Source: CAIXSC01 sp046349855
Lineage (GTDB): Bacteria > Planctomycetota > Planctomycetia > Pirellulales > Pirellulaceae
NCBI GenBank assembly: GCA_046349855.1
Contig: JAXMBM010000004.1
Location: forward strand, 124,001-188,000
Direction: 5' to 3'
Length of the DNA: 64,000 nucleotides
Each line of letters opens with the position of its first letter. Position 1 is the stretch's first letter. The position numbers were made by a program, and so were the translations under genes. Below are positions 37,201-46,500 of this stretch, in pieces. Below the pieces are notes generated by a model that saw nothing but the letters and a program-made list of their open reading frames with translations, was not told the DNA's origin and made no database searches.

Positions 37201-37374
37201 GCCCCGAAATGCCGCCAGCGCATTCGCCAGCATGTGCTCAAGAAACTGAGCAATGACCGTATGGGCGTCTTCCGAATCAACCGGGGCGACAGAATACAAT
37301 CGCGGATCGGGAATTGCCTCCAAGTCACCCTGGAGGGCCAGCGTGATCAGTTGCTCATAGAGGCCCGGCTTCAT
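34267..37374 (-). CDS. PLD-type nuclease / superfamily 2 helicase / DUF3427 protein
   Basis: 1035 residues. N-terminal 130: helical, unknown. About 140-290: phospholipase D-like (HKD) domain with HAKAYLFHRETGFGSAYVGSANLS (split: HAKAYLF and GSANLS are the HxK and following GxxN). About 310-720: SF2 helicase with Walker A VVAATGTGKTMIAA, DEFHHA in motif II (DEAH variant), LLGLTATPERSD (III), FIFVVDLYNEGVDIPEVDTVLFL (V region) and QQLGRGLRQ (VI). C-terminal 300: DUF3427 (LGHWSLERRPDLREGV, TTMYEDYLISHDRFHWQSQS). ATG at 37374 with GGAAACGGGAG upstream. Such proteins are candidates for DNA processing in defence or repair; no partner genes of a named defence system are seen. Confidence 0.93.
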   Translation of the reverse strand: MKPGLYEQLITLALQGDLEAIPDPRLYSVAPVDSEDAHTVIAQFLEHMLANALAAFRGGEAADRQNRLVGRIVAALVEELGEDWTRTLSIATPLRRLLALHAQPQDAPYDRPDTPLARSALLTGTRLDPSLGSQLRKEIATADRVDILCSFIRWSGLRVLLDDLRQLTDREGDDGPRLRVITTSYMGATDPKAIEVLSELPRTEIRVSYDTKRTRLHAKAYLFHRETGFGSAYVGSANLSNAALSEGLEWTTKISHYELPYLWSKIAGTFETYWQDEEFQSYEKDAPDRLRMAIRRERATAAEPESAITFDLRPYPFQEEILDVLAAEREIQQKYRHLVVAATGTGKTMIAAFDYARFCRELGRKPSLLFVAHREEILRQALGAFRGVLRDQNFGDLLVGGRDPEQETHLFCSIQSYNSRSLVRRPADTFEYIIVDEFHHAAAPSYGELLCHVQPTILLGLTATPERSDQLNVLQWFDGRTSAEIRLPDAINRRLLCPFQYFGVSDSVDLNGLTWQRGGYRVEDLDSVYTGNDVRALLVLDKVHEILLNPSRARGLGFCVSKAHAEFMAQFFSERGVPCSALTADSPDDLRRSVQERLRNREINFIFVVDLYNEGVDIPEVDTVLFLRPTESLTVYLQQLGRGLRQHEEKECLTVVDFIGAQRREFRFASRFRALSTKPEGRLDREIEHGFPHLPNGCVIRLERVAQQRVLDNVRESVRLLRPRMIGGLRELGRYLGKKPTIDEALDYFDTSLDELLKRGLWSRLLADAELAETPSDPDENRLAMGLRRISHVECADQIRQWLYHLENVGSDRPGSARLTEMLHVSLWGNDSKGWTLSEAIERLRKNPAARDDLREVLQYRLRHSPAHHAGPAPHVAGPLTIHAAYTRDEILVGLGHWSLERRPDLREGVLHIPDTKVDAFFVTLHKSEEDYSPTTMYEDYLISHDRFHWQSQSNTSVESPTGQRYIHHREMNYTPLLFVREAKSLPSGLSAPYYFLGPCEYIAHEGNRPISIVWRLVHAVPARLFRTMARQNVA

Positions 37375-38020
37375 CGATCACACACACTCCCGTTTCCTTA
37401 CAATCCGGTGGTCAGCGAACAGCTGTGTACACCAGCCGTATTGGTGTGAGTGTAACTCTTGAACCTGCGAATAACGACCAGACGCGGTGTTGGCGCGCGG
37501 AAGCTCCCGGGCCGCAGCGATTTCAGGCGAACAGTAGTGCTGGGAGTCGCGCGCGATTTAGGCGAGGACTGACGGATCGAGGCCAGGTTCCCGCGCCCAG
37601 AATTGGTCATCGTCGTATCTGCCGGCGAAGCAAACGGTCCACCGCGGAGTCGGGAATTCGGCGAGTCGATTTGCGTCTAACAACCACGAATGCGGCGTCG
37701 AATCCGGACCTGCCGCAACATCATGGGTGTCTCTGACGGCAGTTCGAGCAGTGTCCCTCTCGCTACCCCGAGTTTGACACGGTTGTTAATTCTCGCGTAG
37801 TTGTTAATTCGCCCCGGAGAGAGTTTTGGAGCGAATTTTCGGTGCGCCGGAGGGGACAGGGCCGTTTTCGGCCATTCTGGCGGTTGACGAAGAGAATCGG
37901 AGGGTTTTTCTGTTCGCCGTAAGTCGTTGGCGGATCACGCCATAAAACGACGACGCCGAGAGGCGAAACTCTCGGCGTGGGGTGTGAACTTGGGTGTCGA
38001 AAAAGTTGGTGGCAGAAATA
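37375..38020. other. gene-free stretch between helicase and DUF1549/DUF1553 genes
   Basis: About 650 bases without a convincing gene. It holds a small inverted repeat at 37429-37447 (ACACCA / TGGTGT, loop of seven) about 55 bases upstream of the helicase start, where it could affect that transcript, and a direct repeat of GTTGTTAATTC at 37782-37792 and 37800-37810 in a locally AT-rich patch. Short open frames here have no protein-like composition. Confidence 0.6.
37782..37810. repeat. 11-bp direct repeat GTTGTTAATTC
   Basis: Two exact copies, starts 18 bases apart, in an AT-rich patch of an otherwise GC-rich window. The spacing is close to two helical turns, so a dimeric protein-binding site is possible; nothing else supports that. 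Confidence 0.5.
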
Positions 38021-41000
38021 TCAGCTCCGCGTGAGGAACTCGTCCAGATTCAGCACCACGTTGCTGATGGCGGTGAACGCGGCCAGCTCGGCGGCGTCGG
38101 CGTCGGGCGGCAAGGGGCCGAGCGGCTGGGTTGCGAACTCGCGCGCCGCTTCCGGCTGAGAGCGGAATTCGGCCCATCGTCGTTGGTACAGGTCGGTCAA
38201 GGCAGCCAGCTCCGCGGTTGTCGGAGGACGCAGGAGCGCCTGATCCCAGAGGAAGGTCAGGCGGGCTTCCAGCGAGCGGCCGCCTTCCCGAAGAGCACGC
38301 CGCGCCAACGCCTGCGCACATTCGACGAACACCGGATCGTTCAGCGTGACCAGCGCCTGGAGCGGGGTATTCGTACTGATGCGGCGGAGCGTGCAGATCT
38401 CGCGGCTGGGAGCATCAAACGTCGTCATGCTCGGATACGGAGATGTTCGTTTGACGAACGTATACAGACTGCGACGGTAACGGTCTTCTCCCTCGCTGGT
38501 GATCCACTTGTCCGTGTTGTAAGTCGATCGCCAGATCCCGGCTGGCTGCAGAGGCATGACCGAAGGTCCATACCGCTTGCGACTCAGCAGTCCCGCCGTG
38601 GCCAACGCGGCGTCACGGATCATTTCGGCCTCAAGACGTGGGCGCGCCGCCCTCCCCAGCAGCCGGTTCTGAGGATCGTGGGCTCGCTGTGCCGCGCTCA
38701 CTCGCGACGACTGCCGGTACGTGGCCGACGTCACCAGCAGGCGACAGAAGGTCTTCAGCGACCACGCCGGTGCCCCCTCGTGAACGGAAGGGGCTCGTAG
38801 TTCCCAGGCGAGCCAGTCGAGCAATTCGGGATGGGAGGGGGGCTGGCCCTGCGAGCCAAAATCCTCCTGTGGCTCAACCAACCCGCTGCCAAAGAACTGC
38901 GCCCAGTGACGGTTGGCGGCCACGCGCGCGGTGAGTGGATTGTCGGGGTGCAGCAGCCACTGGGCCACCCCCAGCCGATTGCGGGGAGCATCCGCCGGCC
39001 AAGCGGCCAGCGATGCCGGGACCCCCGGTTCGACCACGTCGGAGGGCTCCAGGAAATTCCCGCGAACCTGGATTCGAGTCACGCGGCGCTGCGCCTCAGG
39101 CAATTCGCGCAGCACCGGAGTCTGGGGAGGACGAATGGCCTGCAGTTCGGCCTCCTTCCGAGCCAGCCGTTCCCGTACGGGCTGTGTCAGGGGGGCTACC
39201 GTCGCGTAATGATCGGTGAGCCGAGTTTGCTCGGCGGCTGTCCGTTCGCCTGCCGGTCGGCGGAGAATCGCCAGAATCTCGTCCGGCAGATCCCCCTGCA
39301 GCGACGGCGATGGATCGCTGGTCACGGACAGGCGAAACCGCCCCAGGCTGAAACCCGGAAATGAGAACTCAAACTGATGATCCAGAGTCACCACCAGTTC
39401 CGCGGCGGCCGGAATCGCCAGCGGTTGCGTCAGGGTAAAGACCGCGGTGTGCGGCTGCGTCAATTGCGGTGAGACGGCCCAACCATGTTTCCGCGGCTGC
39501 GGGTTACGCAGCACGTGCTCGACCGGGTAGTTCTGTTGAGCGAAATCGGCTTCGGCCCGCGCGAATTCGACCGCGACCGCAGGCTTTCCCGGAACGCGCA
39601 GTTCGGCCCGCAATCCGGTCAGCACGAAATTGCCGTCGTTGTGCGACCGGCCCACTCCGCCACGCGGCAACGAAGCATGTGGCAACGCTTCCAATCGCAG
39701 AGCGGTCAGTTGTCCCGCAGGCAACTGGGCCGCTGCGAGCGGCAACGTAACGGTGTAGGTTTCCTGAGCCGGCCCGGGGCCACCGACCAACAGAGATTGA
39801 TCGTCGAGCGGTTTGATCGGAGACCCGCTGGCTGAGGTGGCCTGCGAAGCGGTGACGCGGAGCCAGCCTCCCCGGCCCGCCAGCGACCGTTCCCAATCCC
39901 CCAAGGATGCGTTCAGTTGGGGCTTCAAGTCCTCCAGTTGTCGGCGCAGCTGAGTCAGTTCGTCGCGGATCCTCGTTTGCGCGGCCACCTGAGTCGGCGT
40001 CGGCGTGGCGAGTGTCGGCCGATCATCTCCTTTATCGCTATCCTCGGTCTGATTGAAGAACGCATAGAACTGGTAGTACTCCCGTTGAGAAATCGGGTCG
40101 TACTTGTGGCTGTGGCACTTGCTGCACCCCATGGTGAGCCCCATCCAGACCTGAATCGTCGTGTCGACGCGATCCTTGACCGCCGCGACGCGGAACTCTT
40201 CGTCGTCCGTCCCTCCCTCCTCATTGACCATCGTATTGCGGTGGAAGGCGGTCGCGAGCATCTGGTCAGGCGTGGCCGACGGCAACAGATCCCCGGCCAG
40301 CTGCTCGGTGGTGAATTGATCGTACGGCAGGTCACGATCCAAGGCATCGATCACCCAGTCACGATATCGCCAGATGGTGCGCGTGCGGTCCTTCTCGTAT
40401 CCTTTCGTGTCGGCGTATCGGGCCAGGTCGAGCCAGAGGCGCGCCCAGCGTTCGCCGTACGATGGCAGCTTGAGCAGTTCATCCACGTACTTTTCATAGG
40501 CCTGGGGCGAATCGTCGCGCAGGTACGCGTCGAACAGCTCTCGAGGTGGAGGCAAGCCGGTCAGGTCGAATGCCACGCGACGCCCGAGCGTGCGTTTGTC
40601 CGCCTCGGGAGCCGGTTCGAGACCGGCCGCCTCAAGCCGCGCCAGGATGAAGAAGTCAAGTGGCTGCCGCGGCCAGGAGCCCCGCTTCACGGCGGGTAAG
40701 GCGGGTCGGATCGGTTTCTCGAACGCCCAGTGAGAACGCCACTCGGCCCCCTGCTCGATCCAGCGCCGCAACACCGATAACTGGTCGGCGGTCAAACGCG
40801 GACCCGCTTTCGGTGGAGGCATCCGCTCGTCGTCCGCACTCGCCGTCACTCGCCGCCACAATTCACTGTCAGCCGGTTGTCGAGCCACGACGGCGGGATG
40901 CCCATCCCGCGGCGCTGTCAGCCCTTCGCGCGTATCGAGTCGCAGGTCGCCGGCTCGCTGTTCCTCGTCGGGACCATGACAGGCAAAGCAGTGTTGCGCC

Positions 41001-41164
41001 AAGATCGGACGCACATCGCGCACAAAGCTGACGGGAGGGCCGGCCTCGTCGTTTGACCAGCCGGTGACCGCCGGGAGTAGCCACGATGCCACGAGCAGAA
41101 GAAGCTGGAAGCCGCGCCCCATGAGGGGAGCCTGGCACATCGCGGATGAGGTCAACCGTCGCAT
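38021..41164 (-). CDS. secreted planctomycete cytochrome/DUF1549/DUF1553 protein
   Basis: 1047 residues. Signal peptide (FQLLLLVASWLLPAVTG). PSCyt1-type region with a CxxCH: FVRDVRPILAQHCFACHG, then LRLDTREG and RMPPPKAGPRLT. DUF1549: DFFILARLEAAGLEP, LDLARYADTKGYEKD, DQFTTEQLAGDLLP, TMVNEEGGTDDEE, and a second CxxCH (MGCSKCHSHKYDPISQREYY). A beta-rich insert follows, then DUF1553: EDFGSQGQPPSHPELLDWLA, SSRVSAAQRAHDPQNRLLGR, RRSLYTFVKRTSP and NTPLQALVTLNDPVFVECAQ. Function of this very planctomycete-typical family is unproven; it is usually paired with a DUF1501 gene, which is absent here. Encoded 64 bases after tsaB on the same strand. Confidence 0.93.
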   Translation of the reverse strand: MRRLTSSAMCQAPLMGRGFQLLLLVASWLLPAVTGWSNDEAGPPVSFVRDVRPILAQHCFACHGPDEEQRAGDLRLDTREGLTAPRDGHPAVVARQPADSELWRRVTASADDERMPPPKAGPRLTADQLSVLRRWIEQGAEWRSHWAFEKPIRPALPAVKRGSWPRQPLDFFILARLEAAGLEPAPEADKRTLGRRVAFDLTGLPPPRELFDAYLRDDSPQAYEKYVDELLKLPSYGERWARLWLDLARYADTKGYEKDRTRTIWRYRDWVIDALDRDLPYDQFTTEQLAGDLLPSATPDQMLATAFHRNTMVNEEGGTDDEEFRVAAVKDRVDTTIQVWMGLTMGCSKCHSHKYDPISQREYYQFYAFFNQTEDSDKGDDRPTLATPTPTQVAAQTRIRDELTQLRRQLEDLKPQLNASLGDWERSLAGRGGWLRVTASQATSASGSPIKPLDDQSLLVGGPGPAQETYTVTLPLAAAQLPAGQLTALRLEALPHASLPRGGVGRSHNDGNFVLTGLRAELRVPGKPAVAVEFARAEADFAQQNYPVEHVLRNPQPRKHGWAVSPQLTQPHTAVFTLTQPLAIPAAAELVVTLDHQFEFSFPGFSLGRFRLSVTSDPSPSLQGDLPDEILAILRRPAGERTAAEQTRLTDHYATVAPLTQPVRERLARKEAELQAIRPPQTPVLRELPEAQRRVTRIQVRGNFLEPSDVVEPGVPASLAAWPADAPRNRLGVAQWLLHPDNPLTARVAANRHWAQFFGSGLVEPQEDFGSQGQPPSHPELLDWLAWELRAPSVHEGAPAWSLKTFCRLLVTSATYRQSSRVSAAQRAHDPQNRLLGRAARPRLEAEMIRDAALATAGLLSRKRYGPSVMPLQPAGIWRSTYNTDKWITSEGEDRYRRSLYTFVKRTSPYPSMTTFDAPSREICTLRRISTNTPLQALVTLNDPVFVECAQALARRALREGGRSLEARLTFLWDQALLRPPTTAELAALTDLYQRRWAEFRSQPEAAREFATQPLGPLPPDADAAELAAFTAISNVVLNLDEFLTRS

Positions 41165-41228
41165 GGTTCCTCTGCGGTAGGATCAAAGGGTGTGGCGGGG
41201 GGCCGTGCGTCGCCCCCATCCGTGAGCA

Positions 41229-41912
41229 TCAGCGGGCCGCACGTTTCTCTTCCGCCGCACTCAGTCGATAGTATTGTGGAACGAGCGTCCAGTGCGTGTC
41301 GAGGGCGTTGTCCTCGGCACGGAGGTGGGCGAGCGCTGCGACGGCGGCGGCCGTGGGCTCCCAGCAGGTGGGCGGCAGTGACACGACCCCCGCCGGAAGA
41401 TGGGCCGCGAGCCGGGTCAGCCCCGAGCCGGTCACGACATCACCCGGTTGCCGACTCCGCAGCCAGTCGTCGTTGTCGTACAACTGCGTCGGGCTGTCAT
41501 TCTCCCATCGGCCCGATGCCGTCCGCTGCCAGGTCGCGGAAAACAGCTGCTGCCGCTGGGCATCCAGCACGGTGCCAACTCGCAGGCAGGCGGCTGGGGA
41601 CTGCCAGGCGATGGCCGCCAGCGTGTTGATGCCGACCACCGCAGCTCCCGTCGCGTAGGCCAGCGTCTTGGCCGTGACCACTCCCACACGCAGGCCGGTG
41701 AAGGAACCGGGGCCAATGGTCACCGCGACCAATTCAATGTCGTGCGGACGCCAAGCCACTTCCGCCAGCACCTGGGCGACGAGCGGAGCCAGCCCCTGGG
41801 CCGTCCGACGCGGCGGGGCGAGCGCGGCCGAATGCAGCACGACGGGCCCGTCGGCGACGGCGACCGAACCATAAAAGCCGGCGGTTTCCAGAGCCAGGAT
41901 GTGTCGTGCCAT
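41229..41912 (-). CDS. tsaB: tRNA threonylcarbamoyladenosine biosynthesis protein TsaB
   Basis: 227 residues; ASKHA-fold partner of TsaD in making t6A37 of tRNAs. Motifs: HILALETAGFYGSVAVADG (iDTS-like), GLAPLVAQVL, VTIGPGSFTGLRVGVVTAKTLAYATG (the most conserved stretch) and VVGINTLAAIA; the C-terminal third is the variable part. ATG at 41912 is nine bases after the hemL stop, so the two are co-transcribed. No other t6A genes are in the window. Confidence 0.95.
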   Translation of the reverse strand: MARHILALETAGFYGSVAVADGPVVLHSAALAPPRRTAQGLAPLVAQVLAEVAWRPHDIELVAVTIGPGSFTGLRVGVVTAKTLAYATGAAVVGINTLAAIAWQSPAACLRVGTVLDAQRQQLFSATWQRTASGRWENDSPTQLYDNDDWLRSRQPGDVVTGSGLTRLAAHLPAGVVSLPPTCWEPTAAAVAALAHLRAEDNALDTHWTLVPQYYRLSAAEEKRAAR

Positions 41913-41921
41913 GCTCCGGCC

Positions 41922-43208
41922 CTATCCGCGGAGCACTTCCGTGGCCGCCGCGATCGTCCGCTGGATGTCTTCGTCCGTGTGTGCCGCCGAGACAAACAGT
42001 GCCTCGTATTGGCTGCACGGCATGTAGACGCCGCGGTCGATCAATCCCCAGAAATACTGCGAATAACGGACCGTATCGCTGCGGCTGGCCGTCGTCCAGT
42101 CGACGACGCGGTCGGGATTGAAAAACAGCGTCAGCATGCTGCCGACGCGGGTCAGCGAATGCGGAATGCCCGCGGCCGTGGCCGCCTGTCCGAGGCCATC
42201 CGCCAGACGGGCACTCTTCTGCTCCAGCTGGCGATAGATTTCCGGATGCTCTCCCAATTCGCGGAGCGTGGCGATGCCGGCGGCGGTCGCCAGCGGATTG
42301 CCACTCAACGTCCCCGCCTGGAACACTTTGCCCGCGGGGAGGACGTGCCGCATGATGTCGGCTCGTCCACCATAGGCGGCCAGAGGCAGGCCACCACCGA
42401 CGATCTTGCCGAGCGTGGTCAGGTCGGGAGTGATACCGAACAATTGCTGAGCGCCACCCAAGGCGACGCGGAAGCCGGTCATCACTTCGTCGAAGATCAG
42501 TACGGCCCCGTGGGCGCGGGTCAGCTCGCGCAGCCCCCGCAGGAAATCGGTCGATGGCACCACCGTTCCCATGTTTCCCACGATCGGTTCGACGATCACC
42601 GCGGCGATCCGTGGTCCATGCGCCGCGAAGGCAGCCGCCAGGGCGGCCGCATCGTTGTAGGCCAGGACCAGCGTATCCTGACTGGTACCGGCGGTGACTC
42701 CCGGGGAATTGGGGACGCCCAGGGTGGCTGCCGAACTGCCGGCGGCCACCAGCAGGCTGTCGACGTGCCCGTGATAGTTGCCGGAGAATTTGATGATGAC
42801 ATCGCGCCCGGTGTAGCCGCGAGCTAACCGGATGGCACTCATCGTCGCCTCGGTGCCCGAATTGACGAGGCGAACCATTTCCACACTGGGAATGGCCCCG
42901 ATGATCAGCTCGGCCAGCTCGTTTTCCGCCGCCGTTGGCGCACCGAAACTGGTGCCACGCGCCACCGCCTCCTGAATGGCCGCGGTCACTCGCGGATGGG
43001 CATGGCCAAGAATCATCGGCCCCCAGGAACCGATGTAGTCGATGTATTCGTTGCCGTCGATGTCGATCAACCGCGACCCGCGACCGCGGGCGAACACGAT
43101 CGGCTCCCCGCCCACTCCGCCAAATGCCCGCGCCGGGCTGTTTACCCCCCCGGGCATCAGTTCCAGGGCCCGCTGAAATACAGCTCGACTCTTGTCTCTC
43201 GTTCCCAT
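41922..43208 (-). CDS. hemL: glutamate-1-semialdehyde 2,1-aminomutase
   Basis: PLP enzyme of the C5 pathway that makes 5-aminolevulinate for tetrapyrroles. 428 residues, typical. Motifs: GGVNSPARAFGGVGGEP, GNEYIDYIGSWGPMILGHAHP, VNSGTEATMSAIRLARGYTGR, YHGHVDSLLV, FDEVMTGFRVALGGAQ, and TTLGKIVGGGLPLAAYGG with the PLP-binding Lys. ATG at 43208 has AGAGAGGAC seven bases upstream; the longer open frame to 43349 has no RBS. It is first of a hemL-tsaB pair. Use of HemL indicates the C5 rather than the ALA-synthase route. Confidence 0.97.
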   Translation of the reverse strand: MGTRDKSRAVFQRALELMPGGVNSPARAFGGVGGEPIVFARGRGSRLIDIDGNEYIDYIGSWGPMILGHAHPRVTAAIQEAVARGTSFGAPTAAENELAELIIGAIPSVEMVRLVNSGTEATMSAIRLARGYTGRDVIIKFSGNYHGHVDSLLVAAGSSAATLGVPNSPGVTAGTSQDTLVLAYNDAAALAAAFAAHGPRIAAVIVEPIVGNMGTVVPSTDFLRGLRELTRAHGAVLIFDEVMTGFRVALGGAQQLFGITPDLTTLGKIVGGGLPLAAYGGRADIMRHVLPAGKVFQAGTLSGNPLATAAGIATLRELGEHPEIYRQLEQKSARLADGLGQAATAAGIPHSLTRVGSMLTLFFNPDRVVDWTTASRSDTVRYSQYFWGLIDRGVYMPCSQYEALFVSAAHTDEDIQRTIAAATEVLRG

Positions 43209-43540
43209 GTCGTCCTCTCTCCGCCTGCTTCGATCGTCGTGGATTTGCGGGTAATGTACCACGACAGGCGCGGGCGCAAGGAGGGACGTGACGGGAATCA
43301 CGCATCCCGCCAGGCATCGTCGTCGACGATCGCAAAAAACTGGAAACAACTCGCGTTCGGCCCGGACGAAGGGGACGATTCCAGCGGCGTGGGGGACGGG
43401 CTAGCGAGGCGCAAACAACGAGCCGCGGAAGGGCTTCCCTCCCGCGGCTCGCTGGAAACGATCGTGGTCAGGCGTCTCCGTCGCCTTGAGTCCCCGCTGG
43501 CCGGGCAAGCGGGGAGTTCGCGGCGGACGAGTCGGCCGGG
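43209..43540. other. gene-free stretch between hemL and the giant gene
   Basis: About 330 bases: promoter/leader region of hemL on one side and the 3' flank of the giant gene, with its hairpin terminator (43419-43451), on the other. I see no gene. Confidence 0.6.
43419..43451 (-). terminator. Rho-independent-type terminator of the giant gene
   Basis: A perfect ten-base stem, CGAGCCGCGG pairing with CCGCGGCTCG, with a loop that can itself fold (GGAAG/CTTCC). It lies 90 bases past the stop of the giant gene. Read on the minus strand it is followed by TTGTTTG, a short imperfect U-tract, which fits termination of that transcript. Confidence 0.7.
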
Positions 43541-46500
43541 TTACAGCTGGCTGAACAGCGAGTCGACTGCGTCCTCGTCGACCACCGTCGCATCGGCGGC
43601 GATCGAATCGAGAATGCTGTCGAGTCCGGTCGGATCGGTGTCCGCCAGGATCTGGGCGACAGCCGCGGAGCTCGCACCGGTCGCCGTTTCCTCTTCCTCA
43701 TCGTCGGCCACCGGAGTCGTCGTGGTGACGACCGTGACCGAGAAGTTGGAGGCCGCGATCGGGGCTTCCCCTTCGCCGTTGCCGACACCATTCAGGGCGT
43801 TGATCACCAGCAGGGCGTCGAGCGGCACGATGCTGCCACTGCCATCGACGTCCGGGTACTGGCCATTGGCGGCCGCTGCCTGAACCGAATTCTCCCCGTT
43901 GGCTCCGTTGATGCTGTTGATGATCAGCAGGGCATCCAGCGGCGTGACCACACCGTCGCGGTTCACGTCCAGCTGCAACGTGATCGGATTGCCCGACCCG
44001 TTGGTTCCGCCCGTCGTGGTGGCCGGCGGGTCGAAGTTTCCAACGAGCGGAACGGCAAAGTCGTCGCCGTACGCCGCGTACAGGTCACGCCCGAACGGCA
44101 CCGGCGTGAAGGCGTGGTTGAGCAGGTTGGCGGTGCCTGCCGCCGCGATCAGCTCCTGTTGAGTCGGGAAGTCCGAAATCAGGAAGTACCACTCGGCGGT
44201 CGTGTTGGCGGTCGTCGGGGTGGTGCTGTCCGGATTCCACAAGCCGATATCGTCGATGCCGTCGCCATCCATATCGGCAGCCACCGGCCGCTCACGCACG
44301 CCGATGAAGCCGAAGTTGATGGTCGCATCCAGCTGGCCGTAGCCGTTGGCAGCGAAGTCAAAGCGGAACTGATCCTGCTGCCAGGTAGCCAGATCGTCCT
44401 GACCGTCGCCGTCGAAGTCGCCGACGATGGCGTAGCCGCGGATCGGGCTGACGACCTGCGTATCGACCTCGTAGTTGTGGTTCGTGTCGAGCCACCACGA
44501 GGTGCCGTCGAACACGCCGACTTCGTCGCCGTTCAGCGGATTATTGTCGAAGTCACCCGCGACCGGCGTGCCGTTGATGTTGGCCGGATCGAAGTGCCGC
44601 ACATCGGCCACGCCGTCGTTGTCGGTGTCGATCAACCAGCGGAAGCCGCCGTTCTGCCGGCCGTAGGCTCCCAGTTTGTCGAAGCCGTCGTTCCCGTCCA
44701 CCGCACCGGCCGGCGTGAACTTGCCAACGAACACGTTGTCGCTGGTGTAGATCTTGTCTTCCTTCTGGCCGTTGACCGGATTGACCCACTCCATCTTGTA
44801 CTGGATGTCGCGGTTGACGAAGTCCGGGTTCTCGGGGTCGAAGGTGAAGTTGCCGTTGGTATCGACCCAGGCCGACTCGGCGCCATACGTGCCGAGTTCG
44901 GCTCGCGAGTCGACCGTGAAGCGGGCCACGAAATCGCCACCCGGCACCCCGTCGCCGCTGGGCAGCGTCGTCTGGTTGTCGTGCGGCTCACGCGTGTTGG
45001 CTTCGCCGTCCAGCCGATTGCCCACGCGATCGGTGATTTCGTCCTCCAGCGTCAGCGTGAAGCGGTCATCCGGCAGCGGCTCGAAGAACGTGATCGTCAC
45101 GTACCCGGTCGCGATCTGGTTGTTGGCCACGGTGACACTGGTGAAGGTGATCTGGTCGATCGGGATGATGCCGTTGTGATCTCCCACCAGCTTGTAGTGG
45201 CCCTTATCGATCGAAACCGGAGTGAACAGCGCTTCGTAGAGGAAGTTCGGATCCGCATTGCTGCGGGCCGGCAGATCCTGCACGTGAATGACCAGCGAAC
45301 GAACCAGCGGCGTCGGCTTGAGGTAACCGTCGTTACCGCCGTCCGGTCGGCCCTTGTGATCCCAGATGTTGTAGTTGTCCGGGTCGTTGGGGCCGTTCAC
45401 ATCGACTTTCGTCACCTGCGGTCCGCGGGTGTCGAGGAAGATGTTGAGTCGATCGGCATTGCCATCCGGGGTGATGTTGCCCGCCAGATCCTCGCCCGTG
45501 GCGTAGATCAGCCGCAGGCCGTCCTGCGCGAAGAAGCCACCCAGGTTGGGGTTGTTGAGGTCGAGCTGCGAGGTGATCTCCCAGTTGCCGGCCGGGAACT
45601 GGTTGCTGCCATCGAGCGGGACCGAGGTGGTCAGGCCGATGAACAGGTCGGGATTGGCCGCTCCCGACTCCCGCGACTGCAGGCCGGCGACGCCGTTCGT
45701 TTCCACATACAGCCGGACGATCGTGTCGGCCTCGGCCGTACCGTAGAACGTCGGGGTCGTGTCGTTGGTCACGCGTTCGACGTTGGTCGCCGGGTAGCCG
45801 TTGACTCCCGAATCGCTCGACGCCGACAAGCCGTGCTGCGTATCCGCCAGGCTCGTGTAGCCGAAGAACGTCGGCGGAGCGACGCGGTCGACCACGATCT
45901 CGAACGAATCGCTGCGGGCTCCCCAGCCTGACTGCTGCGGGTTCGCCGGATCGATGATCAGCGTACGAGCCGTGATGAAGTGGCTGCCGTCGTTCAGCGC
46001 GAAGCCAGCGGGAACCGTGAAGATATAGAGTCCCGGTTCGAGCTGCGTGGCGAAACCCAGCGGCTGCCGGATATTCAAGTTGCCCGCATTGCCTGCGGCC
46101 GGCGCGGTCGCCCCTTCGTCGAAGATGGCGAGTGCAAAACCCGCCGCCGTCGGCTGCGTGCCGTTCGGCCCGACGCCCGGCTGGAACGGAATCGAGATGA
46201 CTTCGTCCGGCGGAGTGTCGGTGGCGTTGTTGCCCGGCATGTCGTTGAGCAACAAGCCATCGTCCAGGCGGAACACGATCGTCGGCGTGTTGTCGTAGGT
46301 GTGGTTGTCGAACTGGCTGCGACCCGTGTCGCTGTTGTCGTTCTGACCCGGAGGCAGCGGCGTACCGTTGACCGGGTTGTCCCGCAGTTCCAGGTCGAAC
46401 GGCACAGCGACCGCCGTGTTGATCACGTTCAGGGTGAAGGCATTGATCGTGCCGGTGAGCGCCGTCGGGTTGTTGGGCGGCGGCGTCTGGTTGCGGCCGA

